From positions 49,032,111 through 49,096,110 of the forward strand of contig NC_041003.1 in NCBI RefSeq assembly GCF_004193775.1: a stretch of DNA of 64,000 nucleotides, given 5' to 3'. Of the stretch, positions 1 to 12,700 are shown piece after piece (the stretch's first letter is position 1; every line of letters starts with the position of its first letter). Below the pieces are notes generated by a model. That model did no database searches and was not told where the DNA came from. It worked only from the letters and a program-made list of their open reading frames with translations. Made by a program: the position numbers and the translations under genes. Source of the stretch: Glycine soja. Its lineage: Eukaryota; Streptophyta; Magnoliopsida; Fabales; Fabaceae.

Positions 1-549
1 TCACGAATCTGGACTTAACATTTCAGATCAAACAAAACGTTATCAGTAATCAGTAATCCTACCCACTTTTTCCTTACAGCTGAAATTACGTTAAAAAGGA
101 AAAAAAAAACACAACAAAAACAGCATTGAAACAAAAGCTAAAATTCTTAAAGCATTAGAAAACAAGGAAGCAGAGTACTTTGGAGCAAGCATCCGCACTA
201 AATAACTAATGAATAAAGTTTGATTAGTATACAATAAACAACTTCACTTTTTCCCTCACATGTTAATTGAAATCCTTCAGAGTCGAAGCTCATCATCAAT
301 TGGCAAAGATTCCCATAGGAACCCAATGACAAAAACAACACTAAGCTCAATTACTTTGATTCTCAACACGATGCGAATAATAATTCAATGGTTTTTCAAG
401 CATTCTCTGTTGCAACCAACATCTTTGGCTCAGTATCCTATTCTAGTTTGATTACATCTCGATTATTCGGAACACACTTCTTTCCTTCTCGGTCTTTCAT
501 TCAAAGCATTACCAACGAAGAATAAAAATCATCCAATCAATATACATAC

Positions 550-741
550 AACGAGGAGAGAGAGAGAGAGAAAGAGAACGGACCAGAAATTGGCGGCAAC
601 TATTCTGGAGGTGGCGCTCGCGGTGGTGACGGCAACTACAACTGCAGGAACCCTAGATTTGATGACGGAGAGAAACTGAGAAAGCGATTGGGATAGGAAA
701 GGGTTTTGTTTTCCCGTTCACGCTGTGCTTAATTATAAATA
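550..741 (-). promoter_or_regulatory. Leader exon and core promoter of a minus-strand gene running off the left edge
   Basis: Read on the minus strand, a TATA-like element (TATTTATAA, about 733-741) precedes a region with a CTAGGGTTC element and a long CT-rich tract, both typical of plant 5' leaders. The tract ends at a good splice donor (GTATGT beginning at 549), so 550 to about 700 looks like a non-coding first exon with its intron continuing left. I see no ATG in the leader exon, so the coding part and the identity of the gene lie outside the window or cannot be recognised. Confidence 0.45.
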
Positions 742-3700
742 GCTTGGTGGAACACCATTTATCACACAAATAAACCGTTTTCGATTATATGGCGATCTAT
801 AATTTATTGACAATATAATAAATTTTCACATAGTTATTAGATCCAATTAAATATAACAAAAAAATACGCATACATAAAATTGTCATTATTTCAAAAAAAA
901 AAAAGTGTCTTAAAAAATATATAAATCTATTATCTATCACTTAAAAAGTAGTACTAATGTCTAGGCTCATAATTTAGTTTGTAATTTAAGTCTTTCTAAA
1001 TTATTTATATTTAATCCTCATAGTTTTTGTTAAAAAATTCTTAACCCAGGAATTGCCACGAATACTGAAAATTTAGGGGTATATTTTATGTGTGGATATC
1101 TAGTTGGAAATTTACTTAAGCTTTTAGTGGATCAAAAAGTTTTGATTTATTTGTTCGATCCTTATTTTCCTTCAATAACTCCTTCATAATCTACTTTTCT
1201 TTATCATAAATTTTTGTGTTTTAATTTTTAATTTAAAAACTTATATGAAATATTTTTATAAAAAAATTAAATGATAGTACAAAGTAAAATGAAAGTTAAT
1301 AGGTAAATATTATGACAACTTTTAACATTTTATTATAAAAGTAACATATTCATATATAAAAATAAAAATACAGGTAAACATAATCATGATACCTTTATTC
1401 AGAATTAACAATATTCAGTCATTTATATTTGATTTTTGTAACAAATTTCCACGTATATAGTTTATTATTTGTAGTATTATATAAGTATTTTAACCTTTTA
1501 ATGATAAACCGTATGTGATTCAACGTGTCGAACATTTTGACTATATTAAATTATTTATTATTATTACAAATATTTATCCTATCAGTTCAGACTAAAATAC
1601 TAATTTATCAATAACTAAGTGAATTTGAAAAACAAACTTATCAGTTATTTTTGCCAGTATATAAAAAAATAAAGAAGAAATTATCCATTCACAAATAAGT
1701 ACTAAATCTAATTAATAAATTCCGTAATTTCTCTTAAAAATAATAAATTCCGCAATTAGATAAATGTCAACTGCAGATAATTTAAAGAAAATGATCCAGA
1801 AACATTAGCAAAGTCATAATCATGTAATATTAACCCAAATGATATAAAGGGGTCTTGTCCTACACTCAAATCAGTACGATGTCTATGCAATCCGGCATTT
1901 TTTTTTCCCTGAAAATCTACATAGCCGACTTATATGTCTAATGCTCAGGTTCTAGTAGAATAATTCCCTCCAAAACATAAAGTTGTTCTTCTAACATTAC
2001 ACATTCTCATCAAGACATCAGAAAAACAATCCCTAAGAAGAGAGTGATTCTTCAAGGTTGTACAAGCAACAATCAGGTCCAACGTACAAGCTGGATATTG
2101 AATTGCGTGCAAGAAGCCCAGAGTCCATATCTTCAGATTACCAGTAAGAAACCTGTCAATTTCAAGTTCTCTATTCAGTCCGTATACAAATGAGGGACGT
2201 CATAACACAAGTCACAAGCCTATGACTAGAATAATCAACTAATAATACTCATAAGCAGTAGCACTATGTCTATACCAAGTTATTTACTTGCATCTTGTTG
2301 CTTAGTTATTTCTTCTTCTTCCCTATTTTTATCACACAGAAAAGAAGACAACAAAATAACGCCACTCTTGCTTTACTGAGACAAACCGGTATCATATAGC
2401 TGGTAAGTGTTCACAAGCATTTAGATGCTCATTGTCAAGCTCAACACCTGAGCTTGAGCCAAATCCCAGCCAACAGCCGCATAATGAGTTGAACACTAAA
2501 ATAAACTGGTCCAAACCATTATCATTACATTTATATAAAGGTAAATGAAGAACAAATAAGGAGAATGTGCAGCCAGCAAGTCATAGTCACCAGTCAGCTT
2601 TGGTTTCTGATATGGTTCTGGCGCAAATAAGCACTATTAAAGGATAATAAACGCCAGTAGAAGTGTTTGATGGGTTAAAGCAAGTCAAAGAAAAGTTAGC
2701 ATTAATTAGGATGTCACCAGTAAAGGATACATTGATTCAGTGAAAAGTATTTTGGACATGATAGGAATGGTTGTCAAACTCACGAGTCAAGAAAACAAGT
2801 TGAGTTACATTGTTTCTTTTAGAAGAATTGGTTAGACGTGCATAAATTCACTAGTTCATGAGGGAATCAAGCCTGAGTCATGTAATTTCTCGCCAAAAGA
2901 CATAGTGGGTAGCTTTGGGTAGACATGCATAAATTCACAAGTCCAAGAGCCTGAAAATCTACACCTGTTACATCTATTTTCACAACATATGGACAGAACA
3001 AAGCAAGGCAGCAAAGGTCACATTTGGCTAGAAACAGTGAAAGGTTTGCAGAAACTTGCCACAGAATTCTCAGGGATGATCATAAACTATGGAGAGCAGA
3101 GGCTGCATATGTTGGGGATGGCCAACTGTCACAACTGGCCAGAAAATGCTGAGAAATACTGGCTATGTTCCCAGAAAAGGGTGGGTGTTTGGCAGTGCCA
3201 AGGCTACCATGGCGGGTTTATTGCCACCTGTCATAGGCAACAATATGTGAAGGGAAGCCCACAATGGTGGCGCCATAGGGCACAATGGCATGTTTATATG
3301 GCAGAAATTAGGATTCCAGCAATCCACCATTGATAACACTAACTGCATGCTCATTCAATTTTTCCAAAATGCTCCAGCTGCTCCACTTTGTGAGCACAAG
3401 ATAGCAACACTATTCGGCACTATTGACAACTATGCTAAAGCAATGCTCATTTACAAAGGTAAAGGGAACGGACAGAATTACACATTTGCCTTACCACCAT
3501 TTGAACCAGTTAACATTTAATTTCCTTGGTTAGAGTCTGTAAATAGCTGATACTAGTATGTAGGGAAGCTACCTTTCCTTGACAATTTCCCAACAGGAAT
3601 AACAACAAAATACTAATAAAGTCAGCTTGGCACCTATCTGGCCACAAATAAAGATGATGGAATGGCTCAAAAGGCTGGAAATGTATGTGTAAATGTATAT

Positions 3701-4602
3701 ACACACATACACAATATACATATATATCTTCTCTTAAGGCATTATATCCAACAATTAAATTTAAAAATCGTTATAGCAAACAACATACTATCCTTTTACT
3801 ATCAAAAATCACAATCATGTCAAATTATCAATAGGCGTCCTAATGAGTCTAGAAACTTGACTCAAAGGTATTGATGTTAAATTTTGCTTCACTTCCAAAC
3901 ATAAATTTGAGTGGGTATTACTAATAGCCTCTGGCTCCAACACCCTTACCAATAAAAATAAAGAGAGATTTATGATAACAAATTTAGTTTTTCCTTGCAA
4001 AATGTACGCTCTCATCTTATCCTAATTTCATGAAATTCTTAGGAACCTTCAATTTTCCTTCTAGACATCACTATCTGTACGCACAAAAAGGAGGAGTGCA
4101 AGATACACAGAAAAACATAGCATGCGAGTCTGGTTGCTCAGTGGGTGGTAACATAATTGATTTATTGGAATTGATTGTCTCTTGTCAAACACGGTTTTAG
4201 AAAAGATACAAATATTTGGTCTTTGTCAGACTAGAGGTGACAAAAAGTAACTTTTGAGATTTCAGCAGCAAAATCAAGGTTAACTTGAGAGTTGAGATGT
4301 CCAGGGCCACTATTATGGCAGCATTTGTCCACAAATTCCAACAAAATCAAGGAACACGATGGAAACAGCAATTTCAAACTTTGATGTTGAAAAATTTAAA
4401 CTAAATTTTACATCAAAATAGCTATCATAGTAAAATCATCCAAACATAAATCGCTACAAAATCAATTTTACAAAGGCACACCCAAACACTCACACACATA
4501 CACTCACTCACTGACTCACTCAATTCTGATAACACACACTCAAACACATAAACAGAGTACTGAAGAAAACAACAAATACAAACCTACCAATCAATTCTCC
4601 CA
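742..4602. other. Intergenic region and 3' flank of the SmB gene, no gene recognised
   Basis: AT-rich DNA from 742 to about 2000, then more balanced DNA to 4602 that must include the SmB 3' UTR. The open frame at 2989-3333 lies in low-complexity ATGGC/GGCGCC-type repeat DNA (about 3200-3345) and does not look like a protein. Nothing else can be supported. Confidence 0.5.
3140..3345. repeat. Degenerate ATGGC/GGCGCC-rich repeat
   Basis: The stretch contains several imperfect copies of a short ATGGCnG / CCGCCAT motif on both strands (CATGGCGGG, GGCGCCATAG, AATGGCATG, ATATGGCAG, CCACCATTG). It resembles the small non-autonomous elements often found in legume introns and flanks. No clear ends or target-site duplication were found. 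Confidence 0.3.
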
Positions 4603-5451
4603 TTACTGTTGCTGTTGATTTGGAGGGTTCGGCGGAGGGGGCATGCCAGGTCGAGGAGGACCAAACACGGGAACACCACTTCCAGGTGGCGGTGGCATGC
4701 CGGGGCGAGGCGGTGGTGGAGCCGGCATCCCGGGACGAGGAGGAGCCGGAGGTCCTCTCACCATCTGTCCAGGAGGGGGAGGCCCCATGGGTCTCTGTCC
4801 AAACTGCGGCGGTGGAACTTGGAACTGTGGCGGAGGGCCACCAGGTCTCGGTGGTGCAAACTGCCCAGGCGGCATAGGCGGTGGCGGACCCCTCGCCATA
4901 GGAGGAGGAGCGAATTGCCCCGGCATCTGCCCCGGAGGCCTCATCACAGGCGGTCCACCGCCGGGATAAGACACCGGTGGTGCGTTGAGCTGAGGCGGGC
5001 GCGAGATCTGCGGTTGCATCATGCCGGGGGCGGGGCCGCCGACTCCGCGGACAGGGCCGGCGAGTCCGGGCTGGGCCTGGACGACGGGGGCGGGCGGGAT
5101 ACCTCTACCGGCAGCACGTCCGATGCCGGGGCCTGCCAGAGCGGCGGCACCGACGGCCTTGGAGCGGGACTCTTCCGGCGGAGGAGGGCCCTCGACGGTC
5201 ATGGAGATGACCTCCTCGCCGCGGAGGAGGACGAGGCCGAGCGTGCGGCGGTCCTCGCGGTCGGCGCCTTCGGCTGGCTTCTTGCCCTTGGCCGGAGGAA
5301 GCTTGCGGAACTCCTCACAGTCGCCGAGGACGAGGTTCATGTGGCGGTCGAAGGCCATGAATTTTCCGACGAGCTGGCGACCGTCCTGAATGGTGACACG
5401 CATACGGTAGTTGATGTACTGAAGCATCTTGGAACTCTTCGACATCGACAT
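4603..5451 (-). CDS. SmB: Small nuclear ribonucleoprotein-associated protein B/B' (SmB)
   Basis: Core protein of the spliceosomal U1, U2, U4 and U5 snRNPs; with the other Sm proteins it forms the heptameric ring on the snRNA Sm site. The single uninterrupted 282-aa frame starts with a short MSMSKSSK leader, followed by an Sm fold at about residues 6-88: the Sm1 motif contains [13 protein letters not shown] and the Sm2 motif contains [14 protein letters not shown]. The rest (about 95-282) is low-complexity Gly/Pro/Met/Gln with repeated PPPxM/PGMPPPP blocks, the usual SmB tail that binds WW and GYF domains, ending in a Gln run. Length and architecture fit plant SmB. No intron interrupts the coding frame. 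The first ATG is chosen because the Sm fold begins directly after it. The GC-rich tail makes long antisense frames, which are artefacts. Confidence 0.95.
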   Translation of the reverse strand: MSMSKSSKMLQYINYRMRVTIQDGRQLVGKFMAFDRHMNLVLGDCEEFRKLPPAKGKKPAEGADREDRRTLGLVLLRGEEVISMTVEGPPPPEESRSKAVGAAALAGPGIGRAAGRGIPPAPVVQAQPGLAGPVRGVGGPAPGMMQPQISRPPQLNAPPVSYPGGGPPVMRPPGQMPGQFAPPPMARGPPPPMPPGQFAPPRPGGPPPQFQVPPPQFGQRPMGPPPPGQMVRGPPAPPRPGMPAPPPPRPGMPPPPGSGVPVFGPPRPGMPPPPNPPNQQQQ

Positions 5452-5503
5452 TTTGGAAATTCTCTTCTGCAGCAGCTTCTTCTTCTGTGAGAGAGAGTGT
5501 GTG

Positions 5504-5640
5504 TTCTAGGGTTTAAGAAAAAATTGGGACCTTAGAGGAGGGAAAACATCGCTCACTCCATATGCCCGTTTAGTTTAACCCACCCAACTCTCATTTATAC
5601 ATAGTACAAGATCCAATTAAACCAGGCCAAGGCCCAGAGC
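5504..5640 (-). promoter_or_regulatory. SmB promoter: TATA box, telo-box and site II elements
   Basis: On the minus strand, two TGGGCC/TGGGCT site II elements lie near 5626-5645 (GGCCCA on + at 5631-5636). A TATAAAT box follows at about 5593-5599. A telo-box-like AAACCCTAG (CTAGGGTTT on +, 5506-5514) falls in the leader, next to a GA/CT-rich 5' UTR. The telo-box plus site II pairing is a known signature of plant genes for translation and RNP assembly that are active in dividing cells. Confidence 0.55.
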
Positions 5641-6413
5641 CCAAAAATAAAATAAAGGAGTCTTTTCATTTACGCTAGTATAAATTAAGAAATTGGGAGT
5701 AGCTAAGAAAAATATTAATTAGAGGTTAATTGTGTGATTAAATAAAGAAGATGTTTTTTTTTTACCTTTTTATGTTTCTTCTATTAATAAATTATATTTT
5801 TATAAAAATTGAATAGCATTGTAGAAAGTTTTCCTTTATAGACTAAATTTGAATGAAGATAAATAGAGAATGGTCTTTAAAATTAAAACTATTCAACTTC
5901 ATTTTTTATATTTTATTTTTCACATCCATTTTTTACTATTTTATATGAAGTTATTCATTACAATTATAATTTTTTTCTTTTACAAATACGCCTTTGAAGG
6001 TATTAAATAATATTTTCCTTTCTAAAAAATTCAATTTCAATTTGAATTATTTTTTTAATACATTAGATTTTTGTAAAAATTACTCATTTGATAATTATTG
6101 TTATATAAAGTTTACATTTTAGTCCTTATACTTAAAAATCATTCATTTTAATTGTTATATAAACATTTTTGAATTTTGGTCTTTGACATTACATAACATT
6201 TATCTTGGTCCTTGTCATTTTGAACAACAAAAACTAAAAGGAATCCAAAACTTTTTGTATAAGGACTAAAAAAGATGTTTCTTAAGTGTAGAGACTAAAA
6301 TATAAAGTTTATGTAACTATAGCAACTAAATGAAGATTTTTTCTAAATTTTTTTATTACATTTTTTAATCCTGAAACGTTTGGTCAATTTTATCCTCGAC
6401 AAATTATTCTAGA
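5641..6413. other. AT-rich intergenic DNA, nothing recognised
   Basis: Upstream of the SmB promoter and before the hAT-like element. No open frame, RNA gene or clear repeat structure is visible. Confidence 0.5.
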
Positions 6414-7213
6414 TAGGAGTGTTCATAGGTATGAGTTACCCATGAATCCGAACAGTTTGAATTTGGATCATTTATCTATTTGGGTCAAAATTGAACCAAA
6501 GCAATCAAAATCGTTCATGTAGATGTTGGATCATAGGTTTAAATTTATAGATCCGGTCAAAACCAAGTCGAATTGATTAAAATTTTTAGAGTTGTTTGAT
6601 TTGACTTTAAATATTTCTAATATTGAGACTCCAAGTGTTGTCACTATTAGTGTTGAAATTTCGTAAAATATTACTTTCAAATACATTATTAGTTGTTTCA
6701 CTTTTTTTCATATTTATTTTTTCTGTCATGTTTATAATATTAATTTATCATATTTTGTTTAATTGTTTTAACAAATCTGATTGCAGTAGACGTGGTTTTA
6801 ACAAATCGGATTGCAGCAAAACTTATTGTAAGAAATTAGTTGGTAGAAAATAGTTGTAATTCATATTATTATTATATTAAATCTCATTGAAGAATATTTT
6901 GTTTTAATTTGTATTGATCTATTTTAGAATATTATGTTGATGATATTAAATAAATCAATTTTATTACTTTCAGACACTTGACAATATTGTGTTAATTGTA
7001 GTGGATATTTAGATGAATCATGATATAAAATAATAATTTTAAGAAAAAAGAATAAAATTTAAATGGATAATCTGTTGACTCGGACCGAATAAAACCGTTC
7101 ATGAATGAGTTGAGTTAAACTGAGTTAAAAGAATGTGAAAATTAAACCGATCAAATTTAATTGAGTTAAATCCTAAATTTGACCAAAACAAGTCTAGTTC
7201 GTGAACACCCCTA
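6414..7213. mobile_element. hAT-like non-autonomous element (MITE-type), about 800 bp
   Basis: The left end reads TAGGAGTGTTCATAGGT. The right end, reverse-complemented, reads TAGGGGTGTTCACGAAC, which is the TAGGGGTGTTCA-type terminal inverted repeat common in plant hAT-related elements. The flanks (ATTCTAGA and GTTCTAAC) are compatible with an eroded 8-bp target duplication. The interior is AT-rich with no transposase frame, and it contains a two-copy direct repeat TTTTAACAAATCnGATTGCAG at about 6766-6818. Ends are assigned by eye. Confidence 0.5.
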
Positions 7214-8057
7214 GTTCTAACGTCTTTGGTTCTCTACTTATAAAAATATAGTGAATTGTTTTTTTTTATGATATTGGTGTTAAATTTCAAACCATGTTAA
7301 CACTTTCTCACAATTTTTAACCACCATTAAATCACATATTTGAAACAAGTATTTTTAACCTAATGACCAACTAAAAATTACCACTATTATTATTATTATT
7401 ATTTTGTTTTTCCCTTTCTTAATAACCACCTTGCTTCTTTTGTGAGCCCCAATTTGGTCCCTACCCGGCAAGTCCATCTCAAAATGCAAAATCAATCATG
7501 CTTGTGTGTTTTCTTGTGTGTGTGTGTGTGTAAAATTCCGTAGTAAAAAAACATGCTTCCAAAATTTCAAAACTATTTGTTTATGTGCGTGTTGTAATTC
7601 TTGTAGTAAGAAAATTAAGGAGGAGAAAAATGAATGTTTAAGATTCAGGATCATTACCAAGGGGTGTGAAACCAATACGATACAAATGGGTGTTCTATAG
7701 AATAAATAAAATCTGGTACGTGTGTCATTCTTATAGGAAAAAATATTTTTTTAAAAATTATAATATGACGTGTATATTAATTTTAATGTAGTTTTATTAA
7801 AAATAATTTGACATACCATTCTTATAAGAAAAATTACAATTTTTTAGGATAAATTACAATTTTTTTTAATTTAAAATATGATGTGTATATTAATTTTAAT
7901 TTATTTTTATTAAAAATGCATGGTTCCACCACTCACATATATAACAATTACAATAATATTTTAACACAATAAAAATACAGATACCTAAGAATCTTTTGAA
8001 TGCATTTTGTATTATATAAATTAATTTATACAATATATCAATGTTTAGTTTCTACGT

Positions 8058-8144
<87 letters not shown>

Positions 8145-9540
8145 AACACATTAAAATGTAACAATGCAATAAAAATGTAGATATACATGCGCGATAATAC
8201 TTGTATATATTCCCGCTGATCAAAATAAAGTTAATGACAAGATAAATGGTTAAGTACTCCAAACAACTGAACAAAACAAGATAAAATATTATCATAACCA
8301 CCATATGAAATTTTGTCAACCATTTAAAACTATATTTACAATGTTATGGAATATATAAATATTATCAATTAATTTATTTTTTTACATTTAAAAAGTAAAA
8401 ATAAAAGTAATATAGTCACTAATTTTAGTGTATAAACATCAAATTGATTCTTTATATTAAAAACTAATTTAATGAATAATACTGAAATTTATAAATTAAA
8501 ATTGTTATCCATCATTTTAATTTTGAAAATAAAGATAAGGAAAATTAAAAAATAGATAAAGAGATAAAAAGAAATTTGGAGAAGATAGATCAACATGATG
8601 GTAAAATCTTTAGAGAAGAAGAAAAAATATAGTATTTGAATTTTGAACTTTGAAGATAAGATATACATATTTAGTTATAACTTGTTAAATAGTTCCATTT
8701 ACATTAAAAATATACAAGAGGATACGTTAAAGGAGTGTTTGATAGAGAAAAAAATTTCATTTTCTCAAGAATTCTAACTTTGAAGTTTGATATGCATTTT
8801 TTAAGAAACATATTTTTATAGAGAATTATTTTTAACTCATATTGATACAAACATTCCTGTGAAGAGACGAAGAATCATATTTTTTCAAGTTTAATTTTTA
8901 TTTATTATGATAAAAATATTATATCACTTTTATTAAATTATTTAATATAATAAAAATATCATATGATTCTTTAAATTTTTTTAAAAAAAATATTTAAAGA
9001 TTCATAATCATCAACCAAATAATTTTTTTTATTCTCAAAAGACATGATTTCTAGATTCACGGTTCTCAAGATTTACTTATTTTACATACATGGTATGTTA
9101 TATATAACATGAGAGAAAAAAAAAATAGGAGAATTAATTTTAGATATACTCGATATGATATATATATATATATATAATTATTTTTTTGAGAAAGTCCATA
9201 TATGACTGATGTTTCAATTAAGGAATATAAAAAAAATATTTTAAAATGTGCTATAATAAATAAGTATTGAATATTTCATCCTTTACCAAAAAAAAAGTAC
9301 TACTGAATTTACTCTTTCTCCCTGTACCGCTTCACCAAGCCCACTGTTTTTACTTTCTTTCTCCCCACCATTTCCCAAAACAGATTCCTAGTAGTCGATC
9401 CTTAAAAAGTTTACCATATCTTTTCTATTTTTATGCTTGATCTTTTCTAAATTAAGATAACAACCTAGTAAGTTTTAAGGATTCTGCCGCAGTAACTTCG
9501 ATTTGCACTAAACTAAACCTATGAGGAGAGGGGCATCACA
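7214..9540. other. AT-rich intergenic DNA with microsatellites
   Basis: No gene is visible. It contains a short (TTA)n run near 7386-7403, a (TG)n run near 7517-7531 and the long (TA)n tract listed separately. The frames at 6623-6853 and 7506-7700 lack any protein-like composition. Confidence 0.5.
8063..8141. repeat. (TA)n microsatellite, about 40 units
   Basis: An almost pure alternating TA tract of about 79 bp. It is self-complementary and likely length-polymorphic. It could form cruciform or slipped structures, and assembly length may be unreliable. Confidence 0.95.
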
Positions 9541-9789
9541 TATCACATATAAGAGCCAAATCACGGCGACATTCTCAAATCACATTAAAATATAGTGCCC
9601 AGTCCGTGAGACTGTGAGAGTTCATATCACGGCTCTGACACTGACACATAACGCACGGGATCCCTACTCTCTTCTCTCGTTTATTGATTCTCCCATGAAT
9701 TATTTTTAGCAAGCCATTAAGGTTATCGTCAGAAAGTTTAGATTTTTATTACTATTATTATTTTCCATCGTTTCATCAGTGATCACACC

Positions 9790-12700
9790 ATGATTTGCAC
9801 CGTGAAACAACCCGCCATATCGATCAGAGTTTCTGATATTTTCCTACGTAAGAAGGGTTTACCTTCAACCCCAGTTCAGTCATGTTCCATTGTTTCACCT
9901 TCTTCCCTCCCGAGGGAAAAAAACTCTCTGAGATCATTGGTGTCAGTGCAAAAGCCACTGCACCTTTCTCGAGTTGGTTTTGGAGATTTTGTTGGGTCTC
10001 TGGTAAGGCGTGAGCGTGGTGATTTCGTGACATGTGATGCTTATGAGGCTGATAGATCAGAGGTTGGAGGGGCTCCATCAAAGGCTGCTAAGAAGGTGAA
10101 GATTGGGATATACTTTGCAACATGGTGGGTTCTGAATGTGGTGTTCAATATTTATAACAAGAAGGTTCTGAATGCATTCCCATACCCTTGGCTTACCTCA
10201 ACTCTCTCCCTTGCATGTGGCTCTCTCATAATGTTGTTCTGTTGGGCCACCAAGATAGTTGAGCCTCCTAAGACTGATCTTCAGTTCTGGAAGGATTTGT
10301 TCCCTGTAAGTCACTCACTTTTTGTTTCTTTCCTTAGGAGAATGTGAAAGCATGCTTTTTTTGTTTGTTCATTTGTTATAACTGACTTGTACTTGTTCTG
10401 GGGAAAAGATTTTTTTTTGTCCCATGTCTCTTGATATATATGTGTGTGTGGTTTGACTAAAGAGAAGCTTGACGATTTCATGAAAAAGAAAAAAAAAAGA
10501 AAATTTAATTCATTTAAACAATGTTGATGAATTGGCAGGAGCTTTACAAGAGAGTTTTTTTTTTTTTTTAACGATGGAAATTTAAGTTTTTGAAAGGTTT
10601 TAGAAAATTGTTTGTGACTGTGATTTTGGATGCAATGTCAAGGCTTTTGGGGGCCTTTGTGGCTGCAATTCGTCGCAATATCAAGGATCCTGATGAAACC
10701 TAGACTGTGTCTGCCGCCGCAATTTAATCAAGACCTTGAATAGTTTTGGCTTTTCCTCCTATTTGTTCATTTATTAACATCCTGATATGGATAGGGAGCT
10801 TAGTGTTTGCTGTTTTTTCCCCTGCAGGTTGCTGTTTTACATACAATAGGACATGTAGCGGCAACTGTTAGCATGTCAAAAGTTGCCGTATCATTCACCC
10901 ATATTATTAAGAGTGCTGAGCCTGCTTTCAGTGTAATGGTTTCCAGACTACTGGGCGAGGAATTCCCAGCACCAGTCTACCTGTCTTTGATTCCAATTAT
11001 TGGTGGATGTGGACTTGCAGCTGTGACTGAGCTCAATTTCAACATGATTGGTAAAGAAGTTGCTTTTCTAACGAAAAAATGATTTGTTATCTTATTCTGT
11101 TCTATTTTGTATTTTGTTGTAGGGATATGAGAAGATAATCTGACTTGAACTTAAAAATTTGACCTGAGAAAAGATAATTTAATGGCAAGTTATTGATTAA
11201 GGCAATATCACAATCCCCTTCCCCTTCCTCCACAAGCAAAGTGATTATTACTAGACTTGTATTTTAACTATTATGTGTTCATGCTTGTGTTGAACCCCCA
11301 ACAGAATGGATGATCCACTATTATATACTTCGGTGCTTATGCCATTGGCAGAGGTTATGATGGAATGTACATAACTTTTCATCTTTTCTGCATAGGAGTC
11401 CTTTACACCCTCCTAATTTTGATTTCATAACCGTTTTATTATATTTTTCAGGTTTTATGGGGGCTATGATATCGAATTTGGCATTCGTACTCCGTAATAT
11501 CTATTCAAAAAAGGGCATGAAGGGAAAGGATATTAGTGGAATGAATTACTACGCTTGTTTATCTATGTTGTCCCTTGTAATTCTCACACCATTTGCGATT
11601 GCTGTGGAGGGACCACAGATGTGGGCAGCTGGATGGCAAACAGCACTCTCTCAAATTGGACCCCAAGTTATATGGTAATTACAAAATGTCTAGTCTATCT
11701 GATGTTATGCATGCTATGTTTCCATAAAGGTTATATCTTGAAATTGTCATAAATTCACAATATTCTTTTTCCGACAACTATTGTCCACATCTTTTCTGTC
11801 CTTTTCAGAAATTCAAATTTATTTGATGTTGGGCAAATTATTAGTTCATTTGTTTTTGTAATGTATACACTATCTGAGGGCAGAAGGTAAGGTTGAGGTG
11901 TTTGGATTGTTTATGGAGTTGCTATGTAGTCATTAGAAAGCAGAGCAAATCTTTTCCGTATAACTAGACATAGATGATCAACATTAAAAGCTACTTAAAA
12001 GTAGCATGACTACTTAAAAAATAGTTACATGATTTTTGTTTTTTAATGTTGGTTTGAGAAATGCGAACATTTAATTATAACCATTTTGATTTTAAATTGA
12101 CAGATCAAATTGTTTATTTTATTATTAATCTCATGTGATTTTCCCTTTCTAATTAAAGATCATGTGGGATTTGTAATTAAATATGCAATTTTAACAGTTA
12201 GTTTTAATAACTGTAATTCAATGTTTTCATTTCTCACAATAATTAAGAGTTCTCACCTGATACACTTCACATACGCATTTGCTGATGACCGTGAAGTTGG
12301 TGGGAAACCTGATTTATGTGTTTGGATTTTCAAACAGGAAATTGACCTGAGTTCTTTTGTTTTTATTGAGTAATCTGATTTTCTTGTCTTTTCACTTGAG
12401 GTTCTGAAAAACTTCTGCGTTTCTTTGTCTTGTAATTAAACATATGGCTGCTACTTGTGCACAACAGGTGGGTGGCAGCTCAAAGCATATTTTATCATCT
12501 GTACAATCAAGTGTCGTACATGTCTCTGGATGAGATCTCTCCCTTGACATTTAGCATTGGAAACACCATGAAACGTATATCTGTTATAGTTTCTTCAATC
12601 ATTATATTCCACACACCAGTTCAGCCTATTAATGCTCTAGGAGCTGCTATTGCCATCTTTGGAACCTTCTTGTATTCACAGGTATTATCTAGATGAGAAT

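Noticed and set aside
2989..3333. 114-aa + frame
   Set aside because: Lies in repeat-like DNA, with no domain, exon context or promoter.
4609..5490. Long + strand open frames (293, 108 and 122 aa) across the SmB gene
   Set aside because: They are antisense shadows of the GC-rich Pro/Gly tail and Sm domain of SmB; composition is Arg/Gly/Ser noise and the minus-strand frame is a clear family match.
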